Of a stretch of 64,000 nt of DNA, positions 20,323-30,247 are shown in pieces. Both the position numbers and the translations under genes were made by a program. Numbering within the stretch: position 1 is the first letter of the stretch; each line of letters begins with the position of its first letter. Origin of the DNA: Symbiodinium natans (Eukaryota > Sar > Dinophyceae > Suessiales > Symbiodiniaceae); NCBI GenBank assembly GCA_905221605.1, contig CAJNDS010002346.1:803240-867239 (forward strand). Direction: 5' to 3'. The notes below the pieces were generated by a model. The model saw nothing but the letters and a program-made list of their open reading frames with translations. It was not told the origin of the DNA and made no database searches.

Positions 20323-20668
20323 CCCTAGGGCTTGAAGGGCTTCGGGGCTAAGGTTTAGGGTTTAGGGTTTAGGGTTTAGGGTTTAGGGTTTAGGGTTTAG
20401 GGTTTAGGGTTTAGGGTTTAGGGTTTAGGGTTTAGGGTTTAGGGTTTCGGGTTTCGGGTTTTCGGGTTTTTGGGTTTAGGGTTACGGGTTTCAAGGTGAT
20501 ACGGACACCTTTAGCAGGGAGAACACCGACTTGGGGAGCACATCATATGTTCTTCGAGGTACCACATTTAAATTTGAGGGTCCCCACAGCAGAGAGCGCA
20601 AACATAAGCTCATAAGCCCTGAAAACGCATACGGTCCCAACAAGACTGGAAATCAGGGCTATGGGTTT

Positions 20669-20771
20669 TGGATGTTCCCCCTGATACTAACAGTCCTTCA
20701 CAGAGATTATACTAGGGGCCTACTACAATCCCGATTAAGGACTGTTAGTATAGGGGTGAACATCCCAAGGT
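20669..20771. mobile_element. Foldback element of the GGGATGTTCC family
   Basis: Ends TTTGGATGTTCC and GAACATCCCAA, inner pair ACTAACAGTCCTT/AAGGACTGTTAGT. GCTATGGG on the left and GGTATGGG on the right resemble an 8-bp target duplication with one change. Confidence 0.65.
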
Positions 20772-21061
20772 ATGGGGGCACCCTAAACCCTAAACCCTAA
20801 ACCCTAAACCCTAAGCCCTAAGCCCTAAGCCCTAAACCCTAAGGCGAAACTGGTTCAGGGTTTCAAGGCATTAGGGTGCTCTGCAAAGGAGCGGGGAGCC
20901 TTAGCATTCAGGGTTTAGGATTTAGGGTTTAGGGTTTAGGGATGATAGTTCTGAGGGCGAAGGGATGAAAGAGGGATGGTATGACGAAGTAAAGAGGCCT
21001 TCTGCATTGGGTGTCATCTTTGGGGTCGGGTGGGGGTTTACGGTTCCTGGCTCGGGCTCAC

Positions 21062-21092
21062 CAAGCCCCGTGCAGAACGCATGGGCACCACA
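21062..21092 (-). CDS. 31-bp microexon
   Basis: Between CCGCTGGGAG and a consensus-like GTGAGC donor. Two frames are open (CGAHAFCTGL or WCPCVLHGAW); phase is unresolved. Confidence 0.4.
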
Positions 21093-21117
21093 CTCCCAGC
21101 GGTGTAGGGTTTAGGGT

Positions 21118-21149
<32 letters not shown>

Positions 21150-21467
21150 GGTTTAGGGTTTAGGGTGTAGGGTTTAGGGTTTAGGGCTTAGGGTTGAAGG
21201 TTTAGGGGTTAGGGGGTTCCAAGAAATTGGTGGACCCTTGCCTGGGCTTTTTTTCGGTCAAGTTGTGCACTCTGGGCCTAAACCCTAAACCCTAAACCCT
21301 GATTTTGGAAACTCCCAAATTACGGCCCCTTAGAGACAGCAACGGTCATCAAAGTCAAGGGGCCCTCGTGGCGCGAACTTTCAACAAGCTCCACATGCCC
21401 CAGAAGTGCCCTGAACCCTAAACCCTAAGCCCCAAGCCCTATAAACCCTAAACCCCAAACCCTAAAC
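21093..21467 (-). other. Intron
   Basis: TTTAGGG and TTGAGGG units 21105-21220, unique sequence, CCCTAAA 21277-21302, an unresolved island 21303-21410 and CCCTAAA 21414-21467. Confidence 0.4.
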
Positions 21468-21546
21468 TCCCAGCCGGGCGCCAGGCATTGCGCACTTTCT
21501 GCAGTATCAAGCGCATGCAGACCTCATCACCGAGGTCGAGCTCAGC
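21468..21546 (-). CDS. 79-bp exon
   Basis: Acceptor AAAGCTTGGAG, peptide AELDLGDEVCMRLILQKVRN then AWRPAG; donor is the GTTTAG of the adjoining array. A GC donor 14-15 bp earlier is an alternative. Unknown family. Confidence 0.65.
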
Positions 21547-22624
21547 CTCCAAGCTTTAGGGTAGGGTTTCGGGTTTGGGGTTTAGGGTTTAGGGTTGAGG
21601 GTTGAGGGTCTGGGGTTTTTGGGGTTTAGGGTAGTTTCCACGGGCCCTTAGTATGGTCGCCTAACCTGCCTTAAAGGGTTCTGACGTATGAGCCCTTAAA
21701 CACTAAACCCTAAACCCTAAACCCTAAACCCTAAACCCCTTAATTTGTATAGGGTGTTTTAAGGGGCCTTTAAGGGGCCCCCCCTAACGGCCCATACTAA
21801 GGGGCCATGTAACTACCCTTAGAGCCTTTGGGCACGGAACACCCCAACTTGGGGTCTCTTCCGCAAGAAAGGGGTTTAGGGTTTAGGGTTTAGGGTTTCG
21901 GGTTTAGGGTTTCGGGTTTAGGTTTCGGGTTTAGGGCAGCCCTCTCCAACCAGGCACCAGCACAACATGTGCGACCGTCAAAACTCTCGAGGTCGGGCCT
22001 AGGTCACGCAATAGGGGCGTCGCTTTTTAGTGTTCCCCGATGTTTTACAAGGGTTTTACATGGTTTTGCTGTAACCCGTCGTTTTACAGGGGTTTGTCTT
22101 ACGGGCTACTCGAACTGAGGGGCGTCGCTTTTCAGTGTCCCCCGTCGCTTTACAAGGCGTTGTGACACTTCAGCATGCAAATGTCCTACCAAGATAAAAC
22201 CGCAGCTACCCTAGTTTTGACCCTTGCTCATAATGGCGGTTTAGGGTGTAGGTTGAGTGGTTGAGGGTTGCATGATCTAGAAACCCTGAACCCTCCACCT
22301 TAAACCCTCTGACCCTTGGGGATCGAGAAACCCTGAACCCTCCACCTTAAACCCTCTGACCCTTGGGGATTAGGGCTTCTGAGCCTTCGAAGTTTGACAG
22401 GAATGGGAGCTGATGCCAACTTGGGCGAGGGTGGGGCCAGTGATACACCCTCCCCTCCAAAAATGCAAACATAGAACAGACCCTAAACCCTAAACCCTAA
22501 ACCCTAAGCCCTAAACCCTAAACCCCAAACCCTAAACCCTAAACCCTAAAGCCTAGTACAAGGAAATCGGCTCAACACCGCAGAAACCCGAAGCACTCGG
22601 CGGCTTCGAGTTTAGGATTCCCAC
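21547..22624 (-). other. Composite intron
   Basis: TTTAGGG 21556-21630; inverted GGGCCCATAC-family element 21638-21705; CCCTAAA 21705-21740; a further related fragment to 21830; TTTAGGG 21878-21935; two diverged copies of GGGGCGTCGCTTTT at 22012 and 22120; a 47-bp tandem pair at 22279-22370; CCCTAAA 22482-22552. Confidence 0.4.
22279..22370. repeat. 47-bp tandem duplication
   Basis: AGAAACCCTGAACCCTCCAC begins copies at 22279 and 22326; the copies are nearly identical through GACCCTTGGGGAT. Confidence 0.85.
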
Positions 22625-22664
22625 CCCCTTCTGCTCCCGCGATGACACAAGGCACCATGCTTTT
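22625..22664 (-). CDS. 40-bp microexon, with a competing plus-strand frame
   Basis: On minus: acceptor TTGAAACGCAG, peptide KAWCLVSSREQKG, donor GTGGGA. On plus, 22557-22712 is open for 52 codons after a TAG acceptor and includes EALGGFEFRIPTPFCSRDD. The minus call agrees with neighbours and the common 40-bp size; the plus frame is longer. Confidence 0.4.
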
Positions 22665-23779
22665 CTGCGTTTCAAGGGACTGAAGGGAGGACCCTTGCAA
22701 GGGACCTTAGGAGTTATTTGGGGTTTAGGGTTTAGGGTTTAGGGTTTAGGGTTTAGGGTTTAGGGTTTAGGGTTTAGGGTTTAGGGCTTAGGGTTTAGGG
22801 TTTAGGGTTTATGTAGGGGCTACTTAGGTATTATGGCAGAGTCCGTACCGGTGCCTTCTGACTTGGCAAAAGATCAGGTTGCGAATACACTGTTGCCAAC
22901 AGGCCACGCAAGGCTACCCTCTAGGTACTTGCCAACAAGCTATAGAAGGCTAGGCGGCGACGCTGTCGGTACTTCAGCCTGCGCGGGCCTGTGGGAATCC
23001 ATTACCTTCTGGGCACGTCTTGGCCCTTCAAGCTTGAAGGGCCTTGCTTTTGGCTGGTTGGCAAACGAACTTATGCTACAAGATGTACACTCAAACGAAT
23101 ATTTTTCTAACGCAACAATTGCAGTAGAAATCATTTTTCACGTCGTTTCAAGTGTAATTTACAAGTGCGTTAACTTACACGAAAAGATCTTTCAGGCTGG
23201 CGTCGGCACATCTGCGTCTGACCACTGATGACAAGGGCGCATCGCGTTGCAGGTAGTCTGCATCTGTCGCGCGATACTTCCAGATCTTGACAGCGTAGTG
23301 CTCAAGAGCACATTGCCACCGTCACCACGCCAATCTCGCTTCCCCACACACACACGCATCGTATTGACCACGCGTGTTGAAGTACGCACTGCCGGGATTA
23401 ATTTAAAAAAAGTCAGCCTTCGAGCAACTCGCTCTCGCGCGTGGAGAGGCAGATATCATAGCGCATGCTACGCGAGCATGGTTTCGGCATTGGTGGGTGC
23501 GGGTTGGTGGTTTGGACTTGGCGGGACAAGGCTGTCCGTAGCCAACAGCGAACAGAGCAGTGATGCGAGGGAAAAAAAAAGTCCTCCCGGTGATCCTGTT
23601 TATGGGACGCATACACACAAGAAAAAGGTAAACACACATACATTCAGCATACCTTCGGCATACATTCGCAATAGGCTCGGCATAGCTTCAGCTCAGGCAC
23701 ATGGCCAAAAAAGACCAACACCTTTCTTGGCAACAAGAGCAGCAAAGCAGCATTTCGACCCCCCAAGCCCCCTCTGGAC
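22665..23779 (-). other. Long intron or inter-exon region
   Basis: TTTAGGG array 22720-22810, then about 950 bp without repeats. It contains plus-strand frames of 131 codons (22833-23228) and 197 codons (23247-23840) that I cannot support, and a 22-bp perfect palindrome centred on AAGCTT at 23022-23043. Confidence 0.35.
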
Positions 23780-23827
23780 CTTCTTGAGCACGCGCAGGAT
23801 CTCGTCGTCGATGTCGTGCGGGGGCAC
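23780..23827 (-). CDS. 48-bp exon
   Basis: Acceptor CTCTGAGTAG, sixteen codons VPPHDIDDEILRVLKK, donor GTCCAG. Exactly in frame and strongly protein-like. Confidence 0.6.
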
Positions 23828-24788
23828 CTACTCAGAGTGACTTTGCCCTGAGATTGAAACCTCAGGGGCTTGAAAGCTGTTGCTGGAGAACGTTCTCGCA
23901 TGTTCTAGCATCTCATGCTAGTTGGGTCTTGTATATGACAACATTCTTCCACGAACTTGCATATTCGAATGATGTGGCGGATCCTTAATATTTTTGGGGC
24001 GGGGTGCAAAGTTCATCTCAGGAGTCTTGGCCCCCCAGTTGCATGGGTTTCGTCCAGCTCGGCCCACGGGTTTAGGGTTTTAGGGCTTAGGGCTTTGGGG
24101 TGTTCGGGTTTTAGGGATTCGGGTTTAGGGGTTTAAGGTTTCGGGGTAGTCCCTCAACCCCCTAAGCCTTGAAAAGCGTCCTGTTGAAGGCTTCAACCCG
24201 AAACCTCCCTCGCGACCCCAAGACCCAGAATGGGTGGGGCCCTGAACATTCATTAGACTTTCTAAAATAATACTAGGGTCCTCAACATACATCAAAATTC
24301 TTTGAATCAAAGTAGGGTCTTGAACATACATTGAAACTCCTTAAAACAATGTAGGGTCCTGAACCTGCATTGCAAATTGAACCTCCTTAAATCCGAGTAG
24401 GGCCTTTAACCATTCCCACAAACCCTACGTTAATTCTAAGGAGGGTTTAGGGTTTAGGGTTTAGGGTTCAAGGTTTAGGGCTTAGGGTTTAGGGTTTAGG
24501 GGTTTTGGGGTTTGGGGTTTGGGGTTTCGGGTTTAGGGGTTTTGGGGTTTGGGGTTTAGGGTTTAGGGTTTGGGGTTTAGGGTTTAGGGCTTAGGGTTTA
24601 GGGTTTAGGGTTTAGGGTTAGGGTTTAGGGTTTAGGGTTTAGGGTTTAGGGTTTAGGGTTTAGGGTTTAGGGTTTAGGGTTTAGGGTTTAGGGTTTAGGG
24701 TTTAGGGTTTAGGGTTTAGGGAACAAGGCTTGGGGTGTTCGAGCCCAAGCACGCGGAGTGCTGGAACGAAAAATGCTCAGGTCTGGAC
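23828..24788 (-). other. Intron with ~60 bp tandem repeats
   Basis: Unique sequence to 24060, TTTAGGG variants 24065-24150, about three to four diverged ~60 bp units (CTGAACATACATT..., 24238-24415), and the longest TTTAGGG stretch of the window at 24442-24721, whose last ~120 bp are perfect. Confidence 0.45.
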
Positions 24789-24847
24789 GTAGAACTCCAA
24801 CGCAAGCCTTCTCTCCTGCTCGGTGAAGGCCTCCAACGAAAGGGGGG
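24789..24847 (-). CDS. 59-bp exon
   Basis: Acceptor AAACTCCTCAG, peptide PLSLEAFTEQERRLALEFY, donor GTCCAG, the same hexamer as exon 23780-23827. Here the left flank is a TTTAGGG rather than a CCCTAAA array, an exception to the general arrangement. Confidence 0.6.
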
Positions 24848-25662
24848 CTGAGGAGTTTAGAGTTTAGGGTTTCGGGTTTCGGGTTTAGGGTTTAGGGTTT
24901 AGGTTTAAGGTTTAGGGTTTAGGGTTTATGGTTTAGGGTTTAGGGTTTACGGTTTAGCGTTTAGGGTTTAGGGTTCAGGGTTTAGGGTTTAGGGTGCCCC
25001 GATACCTTGGGATGTTCCCCTTTATACGAACAGTCCTTAACAGGGACTGTAGTACCCCCTACGATGATCCCCATGAAGGCCTGTTAGTAGAAGGGGGAAC
25101 GTCTCAACCTGTGGTCTTTTCCTAAAACTTTAACCCCAAAACCCCCCAAAGCAAACCCCTCCGCAAAGGGCCCCAAACCAAAAAAAAAAAACAAAACCCC
25201 CCAAACCCTAAATACCCGTAAACCCCCCCCACCCCCCACCCTCTCCCCCCTCAAAAAATCAAAAACAATAAAACCTAAATGCCCTAAAAACCCAGCAAAA
25301 CCCCCAAAACCCTCAAATCCTAAACCCTAAACCCTAAACCCCCAAAAACACCCTGGACTTCCCAACATCCCTTCGCTAATGAATAGGGCCTCAAAAACGA
25401 CAGGGAGGGGTCCTTTTTGTCCGGTGAGTTCATGGTTTCTTTTCCGTATCCCTTGAATAAAGATAGGAAGGATCTTTTCTTTGGTGAGTATAGTAAGGAC
25501 CTTTACTTTGACTTTCTTTGGGGAGATAGGCTTGTTCCTGAGTTAAGAGGCGTCGGGGTGTCTTAGCTACACCATTCGACAAAACCCTAAACCCTAAACC
25601 CTGAACCCTGAACCCTGAACCCTGAACCCTGAACCCTAAACCCTAGATCAGTGAACCCTCAC
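24848..25662 (-). other. Intron with a foldback element
   Basis: TTTAGGG variants 24856-24995; foldback element 25008-25110; A- and C-rich tracts 25170-25290; CCCTAAA 25318-25345; T-rich sequence 25350-25570 with a duplicated CTTTGGTGAGTA-like phrase; CCCTAAA and CCCTGAA 25582-25645. Confidence 0.4.
25008..25110. mobile_element. Foldback element of the GGGATGTTCC family
   Basis: Ends TTGGGATGTTCC and GGAACGTCTCAA; inner pair ACGAACAGTCCTT/AAGGCCTGTTAGT. No target duplication seen. Confidence 0.6.
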
Positions 25663-25716
25663 AGGAATCCGGGCCATCGAGGAGATGTCGGGCGACTGCT
25701 CAGCGACCTGCATCGC
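25663..25716 (-). CDS. 54-bp exon with canonical splice sites
   Basis: Acceptor GACGTTTTTTGCCAG, eighteen codons AMQVAEQSPDISSMARIP, donor GTGAGG. One of the clearest exons in the window. Confidence 0.7.
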
Positions 25717-26035
25717 CTGGCAAAAAACGTCCAGGATAGGACCGTTAGGGTTTGGGGTCTAGGGTTTAGGGTTTAGGGTTGAGGGTTGAGGGTTTAGGGT
25801 TTAGGGTTTGGGGTTTCGGGTTTCGGGTTTAGGGTTTAGGGCTTAGGGCTTAGGGCGGCTTACTGGTCTTCGACGCTTCTAAGAGAAGGTGATGATCTGA
25901 GGCTTCCCTGGCGCTGAAAAAGAAAGTGGTGGGCGTGCGTGGGTCCCCTTGAGATACACCCCGAAAGCGTCATCCTTCTCTAGGTACCCCAAAAGTTGAC
26001 CCTAACCCCTAAACCCTAAACCCTTCTTGGAAAAC
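25717..26035 (-). other. Intron
   Basis: TTTAGGG and variants 25745-25853, unique centre with an AGAGAAGG/CCTTCTCT inverted pair (25888, 25969), CCCTAAA 26000-26024. Confidence 0.45.
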
Positions 26036-26054
26036 CCGCCTGGCGAAACCACAG
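26036..26054 (-). CDS. 19-bp microexon
   Basis: Acceptor TGAACGGTCAG, peptide LWFRQA, donor GTTTTC. At 19 bp it rests only on boundaries and context. Confidence 0.35.
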
Positions 26055-26313
26055 CTGACCGTTCAGGGGCTGGGGATTCAGGGCTTAGGCTTTAGGGTTT
26101 GGGGTTCAGGGGTGTAGGGTAGTTAGGCTCCGGGTTCAAAGCCGAGAATCCAAAGCTTGGGGCTTTGGGGGGTCTAAGGGCTCCTCCAAAGGAAAACAAG
26201 GAGAAGAACAAACTTAAAAAAACTTTAAGAAAAGACCAAATCACAAAAAACCGGGCGTAGAACCCGAAACCCTAGGCCCTAAACCCTAAACCCTAAACCC
26301 TAAACCCTAAACC

Positions 26314-26396
26314 CCCCGAAGCTCAAGGTCGCAGGCGCCTGGTCGATGGCATCCTGCACCTCCACTAGGATGGCACGCGTCATGTTTGGGTTCGAC
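26314..26396 (-). CDS. ~83-bp exon
   Basis: Acceptor GAGCCTTGAG, peptide SNPNMTRAILVEVQDAIDQA then PATLSFG, donor in the GGGGTTTAGGG repeat (exact base uncertain by up to 3). Confidence 0.65.
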
Positions 26397-27291
26397 CTCA
26401 AGGCTCGCCAGGTTTTGGGGTTTAGGGTTTAGGGTTTAGGCTTTAGGGTATAGGGGAAAGGGTTTAGGGTTTAGGGTTTAGGGTTTAGGGTTTAGGGTTT
26501 AGGGTTTAGGGTTTAGGGGTATAGGGTTTAGAGTATAGGGTATAGGATTTAGGGTTTAGGGTTCTCCCAGGCCCTACAACCATCCCTGAACAACCATCGG
26601 CTAAGACCTAGAACCCCAAGATCTAGGTCCCTGTTTGTCGTTCTGTTGTTTCTTTTGCAAACCCCACTTTCAGATTGTTAAAAACACATCGCCAGACACG
26701 AAGTCAGACATGCATGCCAGAATCTGGAAACTGGGGCTCAGCAGACTGTACTCGGCATGGGCGCGTTTGTTCCCTGGCCCCTTCACAGGCTGCTGTAGAA
26801 GGGAGGCCCGAAGCCCTAAGCCCCAAGCCCTAACCCCTACGTCACTACTTTGAAGTGCCATGGGCTTCAGTCCCATATACTAGACCCTAGAGGGTCTAAA
26901 CCACAGCAGGCCATGGACTTTAAAGGTTAAAAAGAACCCCCCTCCCTCCCTTCCCCCCCTCCCCCACAAGTCGTTCCCCGATCTTTGCCGGGCTTTCGGG
27001 TTTAGGGGCTAGGGTTTAGGGTTTTGGGTTTAGGGTTTAGGGTTTAGTTTTTAGGGTTTAGGGTTCCTTGTTCTGACAGTACTTCTTAGGGATTATAATG
27101 AAGGGATAGGAAAATCCCGATTAAGGGCTGTTAGTACAAGGGGGAACATCCCAAACACTCTAGATCCTAAGCCCGAAACCCTAGACCCTAAACCCTAAAG
27201 GGAAGGCAAAGTGCGACTCCCTACAACCACCTGAACTGGAACCCTAAACCCTCAACCCTAAACCCTAAACCCTAAGCCCAAACCCCTAAAC
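26397..27291 (-). other. Intron
   Basis: TTTAGGG with GTATAGGG variants 26412-26565, unique centre 26570-26985, TTTAGGG 26998-27066, a half-degenerate foldback element 27066-27154, CCCTAAA 27175-27200 and 27240-27291. Confidence 0.4.
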
Positions 27292-27384
27292 CCGCCTGAC
27301 AGCTCAGCCTTTAACGCCTTGGGCCACTGCTCCACACAGCGCTGCAGCTCGTCCACCAGGACACGCTGCTCGCGGAGGTAATCC
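27292..27384 (-). CDS. 93-bp exon, coiled-coil-like
   Basis: Acceptor CCCCACCGCAG, peptide DYLREQRVLVDELQRCVEQW then PKALKAELSGG, donor GTTTAG of the array. Charged heptad-like spacing; protein family unknown. Confidence 0.7.
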
Positions 27385-27847
27385 CTGCGGTGGGGTGTAA
27401 GGCGTAGGTTGAGGTTTAGGGTTTAGGGTTTGGGGGGTTTGGGGGTTTAGGGGTTTAGGGTTCGAGGTTGAGGGTTTACTTCTGACTCCTGAATTCCCCC
27501 ATTCCCGACTAAGAACCAGCAAGATTAAGAGCTCAAGTCTGAGAGCGGCCGCCTCTCTGTGATGAACACTTGTTTGTGGTTTCCTGGTGCTCTGGGTCTG
27601 ACTTCTATTATGTGGTAGTATGTGGCTGGAATGTAGGCATGCAAGGGGGTGGCCCAAAGTTGGCGGCCAATCTTACTGTGCTCTGATGTGACAAACTGCT
27701 TCAGCCACCAATCTTAAACCCTGAACCTTGAACCTTAAACCAACCTTGAATACGGGACAGGATGAAAAGTCGCGAAGATAATTCAACGAGGGCACCTGCA
27801 TCATTAACCTAAAGCCTAAACCTTAAACCCGAAACCCTAATAAAGAC
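27385..27847 (-). other. Intron
   Basis: TTTAGGG variants 27412-27475; a 200-bp unique centre with a spurious long minus frame; degenerate C-rich units 27715-27840. Confidence 0.35.
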
Positions 27848-27882
27848 CAAACTGCACCCAAAGCTCTGCGTCGGCAAGATGC
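27848..27882 (-). CDS. 35-bp microexon
   Basis: Acceptor GAGTCCAGTAG, peptide HLADAELWVQF, donor GTCTTT. Confidence 0.45.
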
Positions 27883-28334
27883 CTACTGGACTCACGCAAC
27901 GCAAGCCGCCAATACCCGAACCCCCCTAGACCCCAAGCCCTACGCAATATGTGCCTTCAATCATATTGGGATCCCCAGAATCTAAGGCAACCTAAGTAAA
28001 AGAGATCTTAGGGAACTCTAAACACTTGTTTAACTTTTTGGGTTTAAGATGAAGGTTACAACCCAGCTCCCTTGTATAAATTGTATGTATACATATACAT
28101 ATACATAAATGGCATTACATATGTATGTATATGTGTGTGTGTGTGTTTTTTGTTGCATAGAGTTACTGTTCTACCTCTTTATCTATCTCTATATATATAC
28201 AGTTGCATATAACTTCTTACAAAGGGTATACAGAGATAGATAGATAGATAGATAGATGGATAGTCAGACAGATACATAGATAGAATACACGGTGGCTGCT
28301 TGTTTAACGACGAACACGCCGGAAGACCTAGAAC
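27883..28334 (-). other. Intron with AT, GT and ATAG microsatellites
   Basis: ACATAT/ATGTAT repeats and a GT run at 28085-28147, ATAT 28190-28200, GATA units 28228-28260. No telomere-type arms on this intron. Confidence 0.45.
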
Positions 28335-28401
28335 CCCTTGCGCGCGGCCGCCTTCTGCAGCGCTCTGTGGCACTTTGGCAACTGAAGGCGAGATGCTGCT
28401 C
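28335..28401 (-). CDS. 67-bp exon
   Basis: Acceptor CCCCATGGCAG, peptide AASRLQLPKCHRALQKAAAR then KG, donor GTTCTAGG. Basic helix-like segment. Confidence 0.65.
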
Positions 28402-28755
28402 CTGCCATGGGGTTGGGAATGTGGGGTTTAGGATTTAGGGTTTTACAGGGCTGTTTAAACCCTAAACCCTAAACCCTAAACCCTAAACCCTAAACCCTAA
28501 CTTGTTACGATACGACGCCGAATATTCAGGGCACCAAGGACCCTCAATGTACAGAATCCCCCATGCGGGCAGTCCTCTAACTTAGGGTCCTTTTTCGGGT
28601 CCCCTACATAACACACAGGACCCCCATAAGGGACCCTAATGAGGAGAACTACCCTAAGCCCTAAACCCTAAACCCTAAACCCTAAACCCTAAACCCTAAA
28701 CCCTAAACCCTAAACCTAAACCTAAACCCCAAACCCCCGCGAATCCCCCACGTAC

Positions 28756-28800
28756 GGGCCTTGTCCGAGCGCTCTTGAAGGGCAGCCATGGAGGTAGCAT
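28756..28800 (-). CDS. Unit exon a, copy A
   Basis: 45 bp, acceptor GGCTGAACTGAG, peptide ATSMAALQERSDKA, donor GTACGTGGG. In B and C the donor reads GCACATGG instead, while the exon is unchanged, which supports GC as a functional donor here. Confidence 0.7.
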
Positions 28801-28989
28801 CTCAGTTCAGCCGGGGTCTGGGATTTGTGGTTTCGGGTTTAGGGTTTAGGGTTTGGGGTTTAAAGTTGAGGGCTTAGGGTTTAGGGTTTCGGGAGCTTCG
28901 GGTTGAGAGCGCTGGGTGCAAGGCACCACACTACAGCGAAACCCCCAACTAACCCCAAAAGGCCCCGAAACGCTAGCCGGGGCCCTCAC

Positions 28990-29099
28990 TGATTAGAAGC
29001 AGGCTTTTGCCGCGCGACCAAACATCGCGAGGGTCCAAGAACACGTCCTGCCCAGGGACGTGTTCGAGGAGGGTTTCGGGCCCGTGGTTTTTGCTCAAG
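28990..29099 (-). CDS. Unit exon b, copy A
   Basis: Open frame SKNHGPETLLEH, GQDVFLDPRDVWSRGK, SLLLI to donor GTGAGG. Conserved in all copies. An internal hairpin (AACACGTCC and GGACGTGTT, 7-nt loop) lies at 29037-29062. The 5' boundary differs: A lacks two bases (CTTGAGC versus CTTATAAGC), so its frame relative to the acceptor is shifted. Confidence 0.6.
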
Positions 29100-29257
29100 G
29101 GGCTTGCCCTGCGCCGCCGACATACATAGTGACCAAGTAGCAGGAGCGCGCGTTGGCACAGAGCCGTAAGAGGTCCCTTGAGGGCTTTCTTCAGGAAATG
29201 ATTCAGACCCAGACCTGAGTAGCTTATGAGTTGAGGGCTTTGGGGCTTGTTCAAGAC

Positions 29258-29296
29258 GTGATTATTCAGTTGCCGCCCGCTTTTGGCACTTTCCGA
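29258..29296 (-). CDS. Unit exon c, copy A
   Basis: 39 bp, peptide SESAKSGRQLNNH, acceptor CTCAAG, donor GTCTTG. B and C differ by whole-codon indels in the same place. Confidence 0.6.
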
Positions 29297-29528
29297 CTTG
29301 AGACAGGAGGGCAGGCGGGCAGGGTACAGGGGGGGGTGCAGGGGTCCCTGCTGGGTATTCTCCCAAACCCTAAAGCCCCAAACTCTAAACCCGAAAAACC
29401 CGAAGCCCGAACCCTAAACCCTAAACCCAACGACTAGTGCTCATAAGGGGTTTAGAAGTTTAGGGTTCAGGGTTTAAGGTTTCGGGAGTCGAGAGGCATT
29501 CAGAGGGCCGTAAACCGCCTAAACCCAC
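29297..29528 (-). other. Intron in copy A
   Basis: G-rich tract 29318-29340, CCCTAAA 29362-29430, TTTAGGG 29450-29480; the corresponding parts of B and C are shorter or rearranged. Confidence 0.4.
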
Positions 29529-29619
29529 CCTCATTGGGGATCAAGCCCCGTCTGCACGCGCCTCGGCTCGATGCACTTGCGTTAATGGATCCTCCAGGGA
29601 TTTGGGAATCCGCGGCCTG
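29529..29619 (-). CDS. Unit exon d, copy A
   Basis: 91 bp, peptide QAADSQIPGGSINASASSRG then ACRRGLIPNEG, donor GTGGGTTTAG, acceptor CCGAAG. Exact length is kept in B and C. Confidence 0.6.
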
Positions 29620-30000
29620 CTTCGGGTTTTGGGGGGTTTGGGGTTTACGGGCACGGCTGTGTGGGGTGGGGACATTTGGGGAAGATCAGACAGAAAAAAC
29701 GACTTCAAGCTCAAACCCTACACTTCCCCCTAAACCCTAAACCCAAACCCCAAACCCCAAACCCTAAACCCTAGCTATCGTGCCTCGCGGATGTTGAGCT
29801 TTGCGGGCCCTCAACCCTGAATCCTGAAATCCCCACAGCTAAAAGAAGAGCCAAAACCCCTCAAGGCGCTCTACCCCTCAGAATCAAATCTCGGGAGCCC
29901 CAAATAGGGTACCCTAAGCCCTAAGCCCTAGCCCTAACCCCAAAACCCTAAGCCCCTAAGCCCTTAACCCTAAAAAGCCGAAGCCCTCACTTTGGCCTAC

Positions 30001-30034
30001 ATGCGCAGTTGGGGTGCGGAGCTTGCAGGCAAAA
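30001..30034 (-). CDS. Unit exon e, copy A
   Basis: 34 bp between CTGGCAG and GTAGGC. Phase ambiguous: FACKLRTPTAH or FCLQAPHPNCA. Confidence 0.45.
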
Positions 30035-30247
30035 CTGCCAGGCCCGAACGAGGATACGCCCTGTACCCTAAACCTGAAATCCTAACCTACACGGGTTTAG
30101 GGCTTGGGTGGTTTAGAGGTTCAAGTGAGGTTGGAGTCTGTGTTACTGTTATTGGTGAGTGCCGAGAGGCTCCAAACCCCTTAGCAAATAATCTTACATT
30201 CCGCCTCTGTTATATCTTATAACTGAAGGATTTTTCCTTAAGGGTAC

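Larger units (their letters stand above)
20008..21061 (-). other. Long intron with two foldback elements
   Basis: TTTAGGG arms 20084-20210 and 20350-20480, foldback element 20214-20322, a unique segment 20485-20665 with a short plus frame, foldback element 20669-20771, CCCTAAA 20782-20842, an unresolved island to 20905 and TTTAGGG 20910-20942. Unique sequence 20945-21061 shows nothing further. Confidence 0.4.

Noticed and set aside
22833-23228. 131-codon plus-strand frame
   Set aside because: Starts with ATG and is protein-like in parts, but there is no splice, repeat or homology evidence and it lies inside a minus-strand intron; left as unresolved rather than called.
24442-24721. True chromosome end
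   Set aside because: The longest TTTAGGG stretch is followed by unique exon-bearing sequence and more arrays in both orientations, so it is interstitial.
27064-27153. Complete seventh foldback element
   Set aside because: Only the right end matches the family; the left end is degenerate, so it is counted as partial.
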